Source: Darwinimomas sp045600945 (GTDB lineage: Bacteria > Bacillota > Clostridia > Lachnospirales > Lachnospiraceae). From it: a DNA stretch of 39,516 bases. The stretch lies in NCBI GenBank assembly GCA_045600945.1, contig JAZRYX010000009.1, forward strand, positions 1 through 39,516, read 5' to 3'. The position numbers were made by a program, and so were the translations under genes. Below, in pieces: positions 1 to 6,497 of this stretch; the stretch's first letter is position 1; every line of letters begins with the position of its first letter. Under the pieces are notes generated by a model. That model was not told where the DNA came from and searched no databases. It saw only the letters and a list, made by a program, of their open reading frames with translations.

Positions 1-885
1 GCATATGATAACGAGGCGGATCTCTTGGCAGATCCTGATATTGATGCAGTATACATCGCAACACCGGTCGTGCTTCATGCAAAACAGGCAATGGCAGCCG
101 CTGATGCCGGAAAGCATATCCTGATAGAGAAACCTCTCGCAATGACATCGGAGGAAGGAGAGAAAGTCCTCGAGTACTGCAAGAGCAAGGGAGTGAAGAT
201 AGCGGCAGGTCTCATGATGAGATTCGGGTCATATGTGCAGGCAATGAAGGCAGCCATCGCAGACGGAAAGATAGGAAATCCGGTATCGGCATATTCACAG
301 TTCACATGCTGGTATCCGGATATGCCGGGAAACTGGAGACAGTCCAAAAAGAACGGTGGCGGCGGAGCCATGATGGACATGGGAGTTCACTGCATCGACC
401 TTATGCAGTATGTAATGGGCACAAAGGTAAAAGAAGTCGCAGCATTCCAGGATACACTTACATTCCATTATGAAGTGGAAGATTCGTCAATGGTCATGCT
501 GAGGATGGAGAACGGTGCCCAGTGCGTAGTACAGAGCAACTTCAACATTCCGGATGATGCAGCAAAGTGGAGACTTGAGTTCTTCGGAGATCGCGGAAGA
601 CTCTGCGGAGACACAGTCATCGGTCAGGTAGACGGGGGCAGTCTCGATGCGATGTTCTGCGGCGACGTAGGCGGCTACGATGCACAGCAGGATGTGAAGA
701 CATCTGAGAGCGAAAAGATAGAAGTTGAGTTCGGCAACATGTACACGCGTGAGATCGAGAGCTTCTCTGATTCGATTCTCAACAATAAACCTCTGGAAGT
801 ACCTGCAGATGAAGCGGTATATGTTCAGAAAGTTATGGAAGCGGCGTATCAGTCAAGTGATGAACATTGTTTTATAAATGTATAA
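1..885 (+). CDS. Gfo/Idh/MocA family oxidoreductase, 5'-truncated by the window edge
   Basis: The reading frame is open from base 1, so the N-terminal Rossmann GxGxxG loop lies outside the window. What remains begins just before the DPDIDAVYIATP strand. The family signature GKHILIEKPLA follows, with the conserved Lys of EKP that contacts the nicotinamide and substrate. A C-terminal alpha/beta substrate domain contains GGGGAMMDMGVHCIDL, the usual substrate-side His/Asp region. Family members use NAD(P) to oxidise or reduce sugars, inositols or sugar derivatives in the cytoplasm; the substrate cannot be told here. It probably belonged to the same carbohydrate locus as the YjbQ/NagB-like/TIM operon at 3912-6244, which is now separated from it by the accessory island. 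That link is inferred from position only. Confidence 0.9.
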   Translation, partial: AYDNEADLLADPDIDAVYIATPVVLHAKQAMAAADAGKHILIEKPLAMTSEEGEKVLEYCKSKGVKIAAGLMMRFGSYVQAMKAAIADGKIGNPVSAYSQFTCWYPDMPGNWRQSKKNGGGGAMMDMGVHCIDLMQYVMGTKVKEVAAFQDTLTFHYEVEDSSMVMLRMENGAQCVVQSNFNIPDDAAKWRLEFFGDRGRLCGDTVIGQVDGGSLDAMFCGDVGGYDAQQDVKTSESEKIEVEFGNMYTREIESFSDSILNNKPLEVPADEAVYVQKVMEAAYQSSDEHCFINV

Positions 886-1019
886 TGAATTCAGACATAG
901 AAACGGAATCGGAAAAATGTGCCATATCGTATTCTGGGAGCCGCAGTTCGCTGATGAGTTCAAGAGCGACAAAGAGAGCTTGCAGGTCCGCTGGTTCCGG
1001 ATGCAAATTGATTATACAG
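886..1019. other. Non-coding gap, GC-rich orphan patch
   Basis: Between the oxidoreductase stop and the island promoter there is about 130 bases with no convincing gene. The part from roughly 915 to 1000 is clearly richer in G and C than the island that follows. A frame is open through it into the DUF3990 gene, but it has no ribosome binding site and crosses a promoter, so I do not call it coding. It may be a remnant of the operon that was broken by the island. Confidence 0.4.
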
Positions 1020-1048
1020 TTGATTATATGACTCCCCGGAGATATAAT
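1020..1048 (+). promoter_or_regulatory. Promoter of the DUF3990-HTH pair
   Basis: A -35 box TTGATT (1020-1025) and a -10 box TATAAT (1043-1048) are separated by 17 bases, which fits the housekeeping sigma factor. Transcription would start near 1055, giving a leader of about 21 bases. The -10 box lies inside the inverted repeat at 1027-1072. Confidence 0.65.
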
Positions 1049-1072
1049 AGGATATATCTCCGGGGAGTCATA
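1027..1072. promoter_or_regulatory. Perfect 20-bp inverted repeat, probable operator
   Basis: The arms 1027-1046 and 1053-1072 are perfectly complementary over 20 bases, with a 6-base centre. The left arm covers the promoter spacer and part of the -10 box. The right arm covers the expected transcription start and the Shine-Dalgarno GGGGAG (1062-1067). Because the start site falls inside the right arm, only that arm would be in the mRNA made from this promoter. A protein operator is therefore more likely than an RNA hairpin. The obvious candidate binder is the HTH protein encoded two genes into the transcript. Confidence 0.7.
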
Positions 1073-1075
1073 GTT

Positions 1076-1759
1076 ATGAAGAATAATAAATTGATACTAT
1101 ATCATGGTTCAAATCAAATAATTACCGATCCTGAATATGGAAAGGGCAGATATGCCAATGATTACGGACAGGGATTTTATTGTACAGAACATAAAGAACT
1201 GGCGGGTGAGTGGGCCTGCGGTTCCAATACTGATGGTTATATAAACAAGTATTCCCTTGATTGCGGAAGTTTAAAATATCTGGATATAAAAACAACCGGA
1301 TATCCGGTATTAAACTGGCTTGCCTTATTGTTAAGGTACAGGATGGTTGCGATAGATACTCCGGTTATGAAGGCTGCAAAAGAATATATTTGTGAAAAGT
1401 TTTTTGTTGATATCTCAGGATATGACATTCTGCGTGGTTACAGAGCAGATGATTCTTATTTTTCTTTTGCAAGAGCTTTTATTTCCAATTCCATCTCTTT
1501 GGAACAGCTATCGGTAGTAATGCAGCTTGGAGATCTCGGGGAACAGGTGGTGTTAAAAAGTCCTGAGGCTTTTGAACATCTGAAATATCTTGGATATGAA
1601 GCAGTATTGGGCTCAGAGTATTATACACGTAAGAAGTATAGAGATATAGACGCGAGAAAAAAATATCTGAAAATACTGGAAGATTATGACAAGGACGGAA
1701 TATATGTTTCACAACTCATATCAGGTAAAGTAGGTGAAGATGATGAACGCTTACGATAA
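1076..1759 (+). CDS. DUF3990 family protein, ADP-ribosyltransferase-like putative toxin
   Basis: This 227-residue protein begins with KLILYHGSNQII (residues 5-16), continues with GQGFYCTEHKELAGEWA and a strand KYSLDCGSLKYLDI, and near the C-terminus has GEQVVLKSPEAFEHLKYLGYEA. This order is typical of DUF3990 proteins, whose fold is related to ADP-ribosyltransferases. The His of YHGS and the Tyr of GFYCT would be the NAD-binding pair. The usual third catalytic acid is not obvious, so activity is unproven. I start at the ATG eight bases after GGGGAG; the frame is open further upstream but that part crosses the promoter. The 3' end overlaps the next gene by 17 bases, so the two are surely co-translated. 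Families like this occur next to small partner proteins in Clostridia, and a toxin role is inferred from that context. Confidence 0.8.
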   Translation: MKNNKLILYHGSNQIITDPEYGKGRYANDYGQGFYCTEHKELAGEWACGSNTDGYINKYSLDCGSLKYLDIKTTGYPVLNWLALLLRYRMVAIDTPVMKAAKEYICEKFFVDISGYDILRGYRADDSYFSFARAFISNSISLEQLSVVMQLGDLGEQVVLKSPEAFEHLKYLGYEAVLGSEYYTRKKYRDIDARKKYLKILEDYDKDGIYVSQLISGKVGEDDERLR

Positions 1760-2396
1760 ATCATATTTGTATGATGCCATGCTTAATCTGGCAGATGCTT
1801 TTGATTATGCGATAAATGAACTGAAGATAAAACCGGACGAGTTTGCTGATATGTTTGTGATAAGCAGACTGGCAGATCAGTTTGGGTCGGGAAATCCAAA
1901 ATATGTTGCCGGTATGAGCGGGAAAGAACTGGCGCAAAGAATAATAGAAGAGGCCTTGCAGACAAGACATCTTGTTGTCAGAAAACCGCGGAAAATAACA
2001 CTTGAAAAAACGCCACAGTACTGGGCCGGATGGATATGCGCATATTGGCAGTGGAAAATGGGAAGGTCTTTTAAAGATATTTTCAGTCATATGAAATTTG
2101 GCGAGATTATTGATATGTATCATCCTTATCATGAAATGGATGAGAACAGATTTGTTGAAGATGTGGAAGAACTGATTTCACAGAGTGGTTGTAATACACC
2201 TACAAGGCTTGCAAGTATAAGAACCGGATGCGGTCTGTCCCAAAGCGAACTGGCAAAAATATCAGGCGTAAACATAAGAAACATACAGCAGTATGAACAG
2301 AGAGCAAAGGATATATCAAAGGCCGGAGCGGAAATTGTATTAAGACTGGCATCAGCACTGGGATGCAGGGCTGAGGATATATTGAATGTGCAGTAG
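1743..2396 (+). CDS. HTH (XRE-type) protein, putative antitoxin/regulator of the DUF3990 partner
   Basis: This 217-residue protein has two parts. Residues 1-145 are helical, with FADMFVISRLADQFGSGNPKYVAGMSG and a tryptophan-rich stretch around YWAGWICAYWQWKMGRSFKDI, ending in PYHEMDENRFVEDV. Residues 155-215 form a Cro/C1-type helix-turn-helix: LASIRTGCGLSQSELAKISG, then RNIQQYEQ, then LASALGCRAEDIL. The first part recalls clostridial DUF3990-associated proteins and may be the toxin-neutralising part; this is inference. ATG 1743 is six bases after AGGTG; ATG 1740 is also possible. It overlaps the DUF3990 stop. It is the likely repressor acting on the inverted repeat at 1027-1072, and perhaps on the repeats at 2413-2456. 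Confidence 0.8.
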   Translation: MNAYDKSYLYDAMLNLADAFDYAINELKIKPDEFADMFVISRLADQFGSGNPKYVAGMSGKELAQRIIEEALQTRHLVVRKPRKITLEKTPQYWAGWICAYWQWKMGRSFKDIFSHMKFGEIIDMYHPYHEMDENRFVEDVEELISQSGCNTPTRLASIRTGCGLSQSELAKISGVNIRNIQQYEQRAKDISKAGAEIVLRLASALGCRAEDILNVQ

Positions 2397-2412
2397 ACCA
2401 TTTCATAAAACC

Positions 2413-2456
2413 ATTGAAAAAAACAGGTTACAACATAATTGAAAAAACAGGTTACA
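2413..2456 (+). repeat. Two tandem direct repeats over the kinase promoter
   Basis: The block ATTGAAAAAACAGGTTACA occurs at 2438-2456. At 2413-2432 it occurs again with one extra A. The period is about 24-25 bases. The second copy contains the -35 box of the kinase promoter, so a protein bound here would block RNA polymerase. Confidence 0.75.
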
Positions 2457-2467
2457 TATGATAATAT
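2439..2467 (+). promoter_or_regulatory. Promoter of the HipA-like kinase gene, predicting a leaderless mRNA
   Basis: TTGAAA (2439-2444) and TAATAT (2462-2467) are separated by 17 bases. The expected start of transcription, seven bases after the -10 box, is the A of the ATG at 2474. There is no Shine-Dalgarno before that ATG. A second -10 reading, GATAAT at 2460-2465, has a 15-base spacer. Confidence 0.5.
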
Positions 2468-2473
2468 GACCTT

Positions 2474-3775
2474 ATGAATATTAATAAAAAGCTTGTTGAA
2501 GAACTGAATACGCTTCCGAAAGGATATATATCAACCAAGAGGATACATGGAAAGGAGTACTCCTATCTTCAGTATGATGAAGGAGGAAAGCTTAAAAGCC
2601 TATATGTCAGAGCGAGTGAGGCTGAAGATGTCAAGCAGGGATTGGCAAGACGCAGAGAGATAGAGCATGATCTGAAAGAATACGAGGCAGAAGGAAGAGA
2701 TATTATCATCCCGTCAAAGAGAGGCCGGGAACTGACAGGGACTCTGATGGCGGGGGATCTTGAGGTTGCCGGGTTTTATCATGGGGTATGTACATGGAAA
2801 GATGATGCTTTTTGTCCGCTTTATATAAAGAGGAAGCCTGATATTTCCGCTTTTCTTGCTTCAAGAGCAATCGACAGAAACAGAACTAATTCCCGACTGC
2901 TGAAAAAGATATTGGGTATTCACGAAGAAACTGACGATATAGTTTCATTATACTCATTCGGAGCTTCTGTTACGGATAATTATTGGTTCAGAATTTCAGG
3001 ATCCGGATTAAAGTATAAAGATATATCATTTACTAATGATTATTACAGCGATGTGGCCTTAAAAGGGGAGATACTGTATTATCCGTCAAAGCATAAATAT
3101 TCACCTCAGCTTACAGTGACCGGAAGCTATGAAAAGTGCTGGAAAAGAGTAAACGGTGAATGGTGGCTATGTAAAAAGGGAACTGACAGAGAGATTTTTT
3201 CTGAGTTGTTTGCAGCAGAGCTTGCAGCAGTGCTTCGTATTCCTACGGCAGAATATGAGTATTTTGACGGATATATAAGAACCAGAAATTTTGCAGACAC
3301 TTACAATCTTGAACCCATGACATCAATTGCAGGAGATGATGACAGGTATGAAACTGTTTTTGATGAACTTAACAGCATATCCCCGACAATAGCTAAGCAG
3401 TATCTGCGCCTTATGTGGTTTGATCTTCTGATTAATAACGTTGACAGGCATAATGAGAATTGCGGTTTGCTCAGAGATCGCGGGGATGGAAGAATTATAA
3501 GTCTGGCACCTAATTATGATAACAACATGGCATTGATAAGCAGAACGGATATATTGAACATGGATCCGGCAAAGGACGGATTTATCAAGTGCTTTGAAAA
3601 GTTTTTGAAAACAAGCAAAAAAGCCGAATCTTATATGAAGAAGATGAAGTATCCGATACTTGACAGAAAAAGGATAGAAAAATGCATCAATAAGATACCG
3701 GTTAAGTTTCCGGAATATGACATAGAGAAATATATAATGAGCAGATACGAATATATGAAAAGATTCAAGGGATAA
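2474..3775 (+). CDS. HipA-like serine/threonine kinase with an extra N-terminal module
   Basis: The 433-residue protein ends in a HipA-type kinase domain. It has a glycine/serine loop GSYEK at 217-221 followed by a VNGEWWLCKKG strand with the nucleotide-binding Lys. The catalytic loop is NNVDRHNEN, with D324 as base and N329 as metal ligand, and the metal-binding Asp is in NYDNN (D349). The first 80 residues are not the usual HipA N-terminal domain. They carry LPKGYISTKRIHGKEYSYLQY and a basic helical stretch, a type of module I have seen in clostridial toxin-antitoxin proteins but cannot name. A region around ASVTDNYWFRISG resembles clostridial HipA-like proteins. HipA kinases phosphorylate translation factors such as glutamyl-tRNA synthetase; the target here is unknown. 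The gene has its own promoter, separate from the DUF3990-HTH pair, and is visibly AT-rich. Confidence 0.82.
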   Translation: MNINKKLVEELNTLPKGYISTKRIHGKEYSYLQYDEGGKLKSLYVRASEAEDVKQGLARRREIEHDLKEYEAEGRDIIIPSKRGRELTGTLMAGDLEVAGFYHGVCTWKDDAFCPLYIKRKPDISAFLASRAIDRNRTNSRLLKKILGIHEETDDIVSLYSFGASVTDNYWFRISGSGLKYKDISFTNDYYSDVALKGEILYYPSKHKYSPQLTVTGSYEKCWKRVNGEWWLCKKGTDREIFSELFAAELAAVLRIPTAEYEYFDGYIRTRNFADTYNLEPMTSIAGDDDRYETVFDELNSISPTIAKQYLRLMWFDLLINNVDRHNENCGLLRDRGDGRIISLAPNYDNNMALISRTDILNMDPAKDGFIKCFEKFLKTSKKAESYMKKMKYPILDRKRIEKCINKIPVKFPEYDIEKYIMSRYEYMKRFKG

Positions 3776-3782
3776 GACTGAT

Positions 3783-3824
3783 ATGTCTTATAAAATAAGA
3801 CATTTAATGGATAAAATAAGACAT
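3783..3824. repeat. Three copies of a 9-mer (ATAAGACAT), one inverted
   Basis: ATGTCTTAT (3783-3791) and ATAAGACAT (3795-3803) form a perfect inverted repeat with a 3-base centre. A direct copy of the right arm lies at 3816-3824. The direct copies extend to 12 bases (AAAATAAGACAT) and are exactly 21 bases apart, about two helical turns. No T-tract follows, so it is not a clear terminator. The arrangement suggests an operator upstream of the YjbQ gene or the edge of the island. Confidence 0.6.
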
Positions 3825-3911
3825 CGCTGTTGTTCATATCATAAAACAATGGCATAATCATAGAAGAATAATTTTTTTGTAATATTTGCAAAAATAATCA
3901 GGAGGATAACT

Positions 3912-4547
3912 ATGGATTTTAAGGTTGTACAGAAAGAAATTCAGGTTCAGTCAAGAGGCTGGATCCCGACATTCCATGACGTATCAAAGGAAGTTATGGC
4001 AATCGTTGAAGCATCAGGCGTTAAGAACGGAACATGTGCTGTTGTATCGCACCATACAACATGTTCAGTCATGGTTCAGGAGACATCACATGATGTTGAT
4101 GCATTTGGACTTGAGTTCTTGCAGCATGACCTTCTTGATATCATGAGAAAGCTTGTTCCGGACTTCAGAGAGGATCATCAGTATCGTCATCCGGGTCCTG
4201 TTCATGCACAGTTCGGACGTTACGTTGATGAGCCGGGTGATTTCACATCACTTAACACAGATGCTCACCTTCGTTCAATCTTCTTCGGAAGAAGTGAGAC
4301 ACTTACAATCAAAGACGGCAAGCTTGACGGTGGCGAGTTTGCACATATTTACTTTATTGACTGGGATCAGGTTCGTAACAGACCGCGTCAGTGCAATGTA
4401 ACGGTTATGGGAACAACAGAGGATGTTGAGTGCCGTAAGTTCAACAACGGCGAGATCGTAAACACACTTCCGCAGTACACAGATGAAGATAAGTCATACA
4501 ACGAGAGATATGACCTTCAGCTTAAGAACAGAGTTTATAACAAATAA
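3912..4547 (+). CDS. YjbQ/UPF0047 family protein
   Basis: At 211 residues this is a long member of the UPF0047 family, which is usually about 135-140 residues. Family marks are SHHTTCSVMVQE near residue 46, the YRHPGP segment, LNTDAHLRSIFFGRSETLTIKDGKLDGGEFAHIYFIDWDQ in pieces, and the closing VTVMGT strand. The conserved His and Cys residues are kept. Some homologues have weak thiamine-phosphate synthase activity, but the true role of the family is not settled. A strong ribosome binding site (AGGAGG, 3900-3905) precedes the ATG. It is the first gene of a tight operon with a NagB-like isomerase and a TIM homologue, so a role in a sugar-phosphate pathway is a reasonable guess. The C-terminal 50 residues after VTVMGT are an extension. 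Confidence 0.85.
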   Translation: MDFKVVQKEIQVQSRGWIPTFHDVSKEVMAIVEASGVKNGTCAVVSHHTTCSVMVQETSHDVDAFGLEFLQHDLLDIMRKLVPDFREDHQYRHPGPVHAQFGRYVDEPGDFTSLNTDAHLRSIFFGRSETLTIKDGKLDGGEFAHIYFIDWDQVRNRPRQCNVTVMGTTEDVECRKFNNGEIVNTLPQYTDEDKSYNERYDLQLKNRVYNK

Positions 4548-4568
4548 TTATTTCAGGAGGAAATTATA

Positions 4569-5540
4569 ATGCAGGATATTAAAATCGAGCCATGCACACC
4601 TTTTAATTTCAAACCGGCTGACTTCGCACCTTTCAAGGATCTTGAGGCATGCGAGCGTGTTCGCAAGATGAGCGGAGCGGAGCTTGAAAAGAGAGAGGAC
4701 TGGTGGCATCCGGAGTTTAACGTAAAAGTTATGATGAACCCGCATCCGGTACTTATCGCAACACTTTTCTCAAGACTTAAAGAAGCTTCAGAAGCAGGAA
4801 AGCCATTCTCAATGATACTTGGCAACCCTGAGCCTGATACATATATTCCGCTTGCACAGCTTATCAACTACTTCAACGTAGACTGCTCAAAGGTTTCTAT
4901 CTTTGCAGAGGATGAGTGGGCAGATCAGGACGGTAATGTAGCACCTGAGACATATGAGGGCGGTTTCGTTCATTCTATGCTTAAGTACCTCGTATATCAG
5001 ATCAAGCCTGAGCTTCGTATGCCGCTTGAGAACGTACATTATCCGACAACCAAGAATATCAACGATTATTCAAAGATTATCGAGGATTGCACAGACGGTG
5101 GCGCAAGCATCATCTCTACATCACCGGGTTGGACAGGACATACGGCATTTATCGATCCTATCTCACCATGGACAGATGCAAAGACTATTGATGAGTGGCT
5201 TGATATGCCGGCACAGCTTGTAAATCTTCATCCGCTTACAATCGCTCAGAACTCACTTCACGGCTGCTTCGGCCAGTCAGGTGATATCTACAATGTAGCA
5301 CCTAAGGCTGCAACAATCGGACCTCGTGATGTTAAGATGGCAAAAGAGCGTATCGAAGTTCATGCACTTCTTACAAACTGCACATTCTCATCATGGCAGA
5401 GAATGACTTCAAGACTTGTATGCCACGGACCTGTAACACCTTACGTTCCTTCATCAATGCTTCAGACAATGAAGACACAGGTTTATATTTCAGATGAGAT
5501 CGCAGCTCCGTTCGAGTGCTGGGAGAAGGTTGGTTACTAA
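4569..5540 (+). CDS. NagB/6-phosphogluconolactonase-like sugar phosphate isomerase homologue
   Basis: This 323-residue cytoplasmic protein belongs to the NagB/RpiA superfamily. ATLFSRLKEASEAGKPFSMILGNPEPDTYIPLAQ (in parts) matches the N-terminal Rossmann-like region, and SPGWTGHTAFIDP (about 184-196) matches the NagB active-site loop GVGxDGHIAFNEP. The catalytic His (H191) is kept, but the Asp that NagB uses as base is Thr189, and the Asn-Glu pair is Ile-Asp. Ordinary glucosamine-6-phosphate deamination is therefore unlikely. It starts after GGAGG at 4556-4560 and its stop overlaps the start of the next gene (TAATG). The likely reaction is isomerisation or hydrolysis of another phosphorylated sugar acid or aldose; the substrate is unknown. 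Confidence 0.75.
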   Translation: MQDIKIEPCTPFNFKPADFAPFKDLEACERVRKMSGAELEKREDWWHPEFNVKVMMNPHPVLIATLFSRLKEASEAGKPFSMILGNPEPDTYIPLAQLINYFNVDCSKVSIFAEDEWADQDGNVAPETYEGGFVHSMLKYLVYQIKPELRMPLENVHYPTTKNINDYSKIIEDCTDGGASIISTSPGWTGHTAFIDPISPWTDAKTIDEWLDMPAQLVNLHPLTIAQNSLHGCFGQSGDIYNVAPKAATIGPRDVKMAKERIEVHALLTNCTFSSWQRMTSRLVCHGPVTPYVPSSMLQTMKTQVYISDEIAAPFECWEKVGY

Positions 5541-6244
5541 TGGCAAATTGTAAGATCAAGGCTCCGTTCTTTGAAATCGGACCAAAGTCATATCTTTACG
5601 GAGATGATGTAGTAGAACTCGCAAAGGCAGCTGACGCAGCCAGCGAGAAGTACAACGTAGATATAATCTTTACTACTCCTGTTATTTCCATCAAGGAAGT
5701 AAAGGCAGCTACAAAGAGAATCCACGTTTTCGCTCCTCATATGGATCCGCTTCAGCCGGGCAGAGGACTTACGGAGATCCTTCCGGAGTCTGTAGTTGCA
5801 GCAGGCGCTGAGGGGGTTATGCTCAATCATACAGAGAGACCTCTTACACTTGGTGTTCTTAAAGAGACTATCAAGAGAGCAGATGAGGTTGGACTTACAA
5901 CTATCGTATGCGGAGATTCACTTGCAGAGGCTTCCGCACTTGCAGAGCTTAATCCGGATATCATTGTTGCCGAGCCGTCAGAACTTATCGGTACAGGAAT
6001 ATCAGTCAGTCCGGAATACGTGGATGCAGCTACCAATGCAGTCAAGAGAATCAATAAGGATATTCTGGTTCTTACTGCAGCAGGTATCGCAAACGGCAAT
6101 GATGTATATAACACCATAAAGGCCGGTGCAGATGCGACAGGTACTTCTTCGGGAGTAGCAAAACTCAAAACACATGCAGAGCGTGCAGCTATGGTCGATG
6201 AGATGATCAGCGCAGTACGCAGGGCATGGGATGAAAGAAACTGA
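5540..6244 (+). CDS. Triosephosphate isomerase homologue (short, archaeal-like type)
   Basis: The 234-residue protein has a TIM-barrel pattern: GVMLNHTERPL (H97, E99) for the electrophilic His region, VAEPSELIGTG with E145 as catalytic Glu, and ADATGTSSGV for phosphate binding near the C-terminus. The N-terminal Lys motif is unusual (IGPKSYLYG instead of the common N-x-K). The length and the LNHTE version are closer to archaeal TIMs than to the bacterial glycolytic enzyme. Tetrulose-phosphate isomerases of erythritol pathways are also TIM homologues, so a four-carbon substrate is possible. I take the start at 5540, where the upstream stop and this ATG share a base (TAATG); the open frame extends further but lies inside the previous gene. 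Confidence 0.8.
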   Translation: MANCKIKAPFFEIGPKSYLYGDDVVELAKAADAASEKYNVDIIFTTPVISIKEVKAATKRIHVFAPHMDPLQPGRGLTEILPESVVAAGAEGVMLNHTERPLTLGVLKETIKRADEVGLTTIVCGDSLAEASALAELNPDIIVAEPSELIGTGISVSPEYVDAATNAVKRINKDILVLTAAGIANGNDVYNTIKAGADATGTSSGVAKLKTHAERAAMVDEMISAVRRAWDERN

Positions 6245-6253
6245 TATATAAGA

Positions 6254-6290
6254 GTGAGTCGTGGGGACGTGTCTCCCGGCTCACCCTTAT
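6254..6290 (+). terminator. Probable terminator after the YjbQ/NagB-like/TIM operon
   Basis: GTGAGTC (6254-6260) pairs with GGCTCAC (6278-6284) using one G-U pair, and an inner GGGG/TCCC stem continues after a two-base bulge. CCTTATTTC follows. The T-tract is weak, so the call is moderate. Confidence 0.5.
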
Positions 6291-6303
6291 TTCATTATCA
6301 CGA

Positions 6304-6441
6304 CCACGGATCTTCATATATCTTCTCAGGATGACGGCTCTCGCCTTCATGCCTCATGTGGCGGATACTAAGCTCGCAAAACCATGCTCGCTAAGTACCG
6401 ACATTCGGCAAGACACCTGATAAGATATATGAAATCCGTGG
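6304..6441. repeat. Structured intergenic element with 26-27 base terminal inverted repeats
   Basis: The left end (6304-6330, starting CCACGGATCTTCATATATC) and right end (6416-6441, ending ATATATGAAATCCGTGG) are inverted copies of each other with about one mismatch and one extra base. Inside, TACTAAGC near 6366-6373 and GCTAAGTA near 6390-6397 form a nested stem with GCTCGC repeats, and CATGCCTCATGTGGC can also fold. No protein frame fits. The whole could be a MITE-like repeat or a structured non-coding RNA, better read on the minus strand. It occupies most of the 253-base gap between the TIM homologue and the CBM9-like gene. Confidence 0.6.
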
Positions 6442-6497
6442 CCTTTGTTTACAGAATGATGATATAATATAACTGATTACGATTTCACGGAGGAATT

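Noticed and set aside
1027..1072. The inverted repeat as a transcription terminator of the oxidoreductase
   Set aside because: No T-tract follows either arm, and a good promoter overlaps it. An operator explains the position better.
878..1075. N-terminal extension of 66 residues on the DUF3990 frame
   Set aside because: It has no ribosome binding site, crosses the promoter and inverted repeat, and does not resemble the family. The ATG at 1076 has GGGGAG at the right distance.
3776..3824. CRISPR-like array in the repeats after the kinase gene
   Set aside because: Only 9-12 base units, one of them inverted, and no spacers of regular length; no cas genes in the window.
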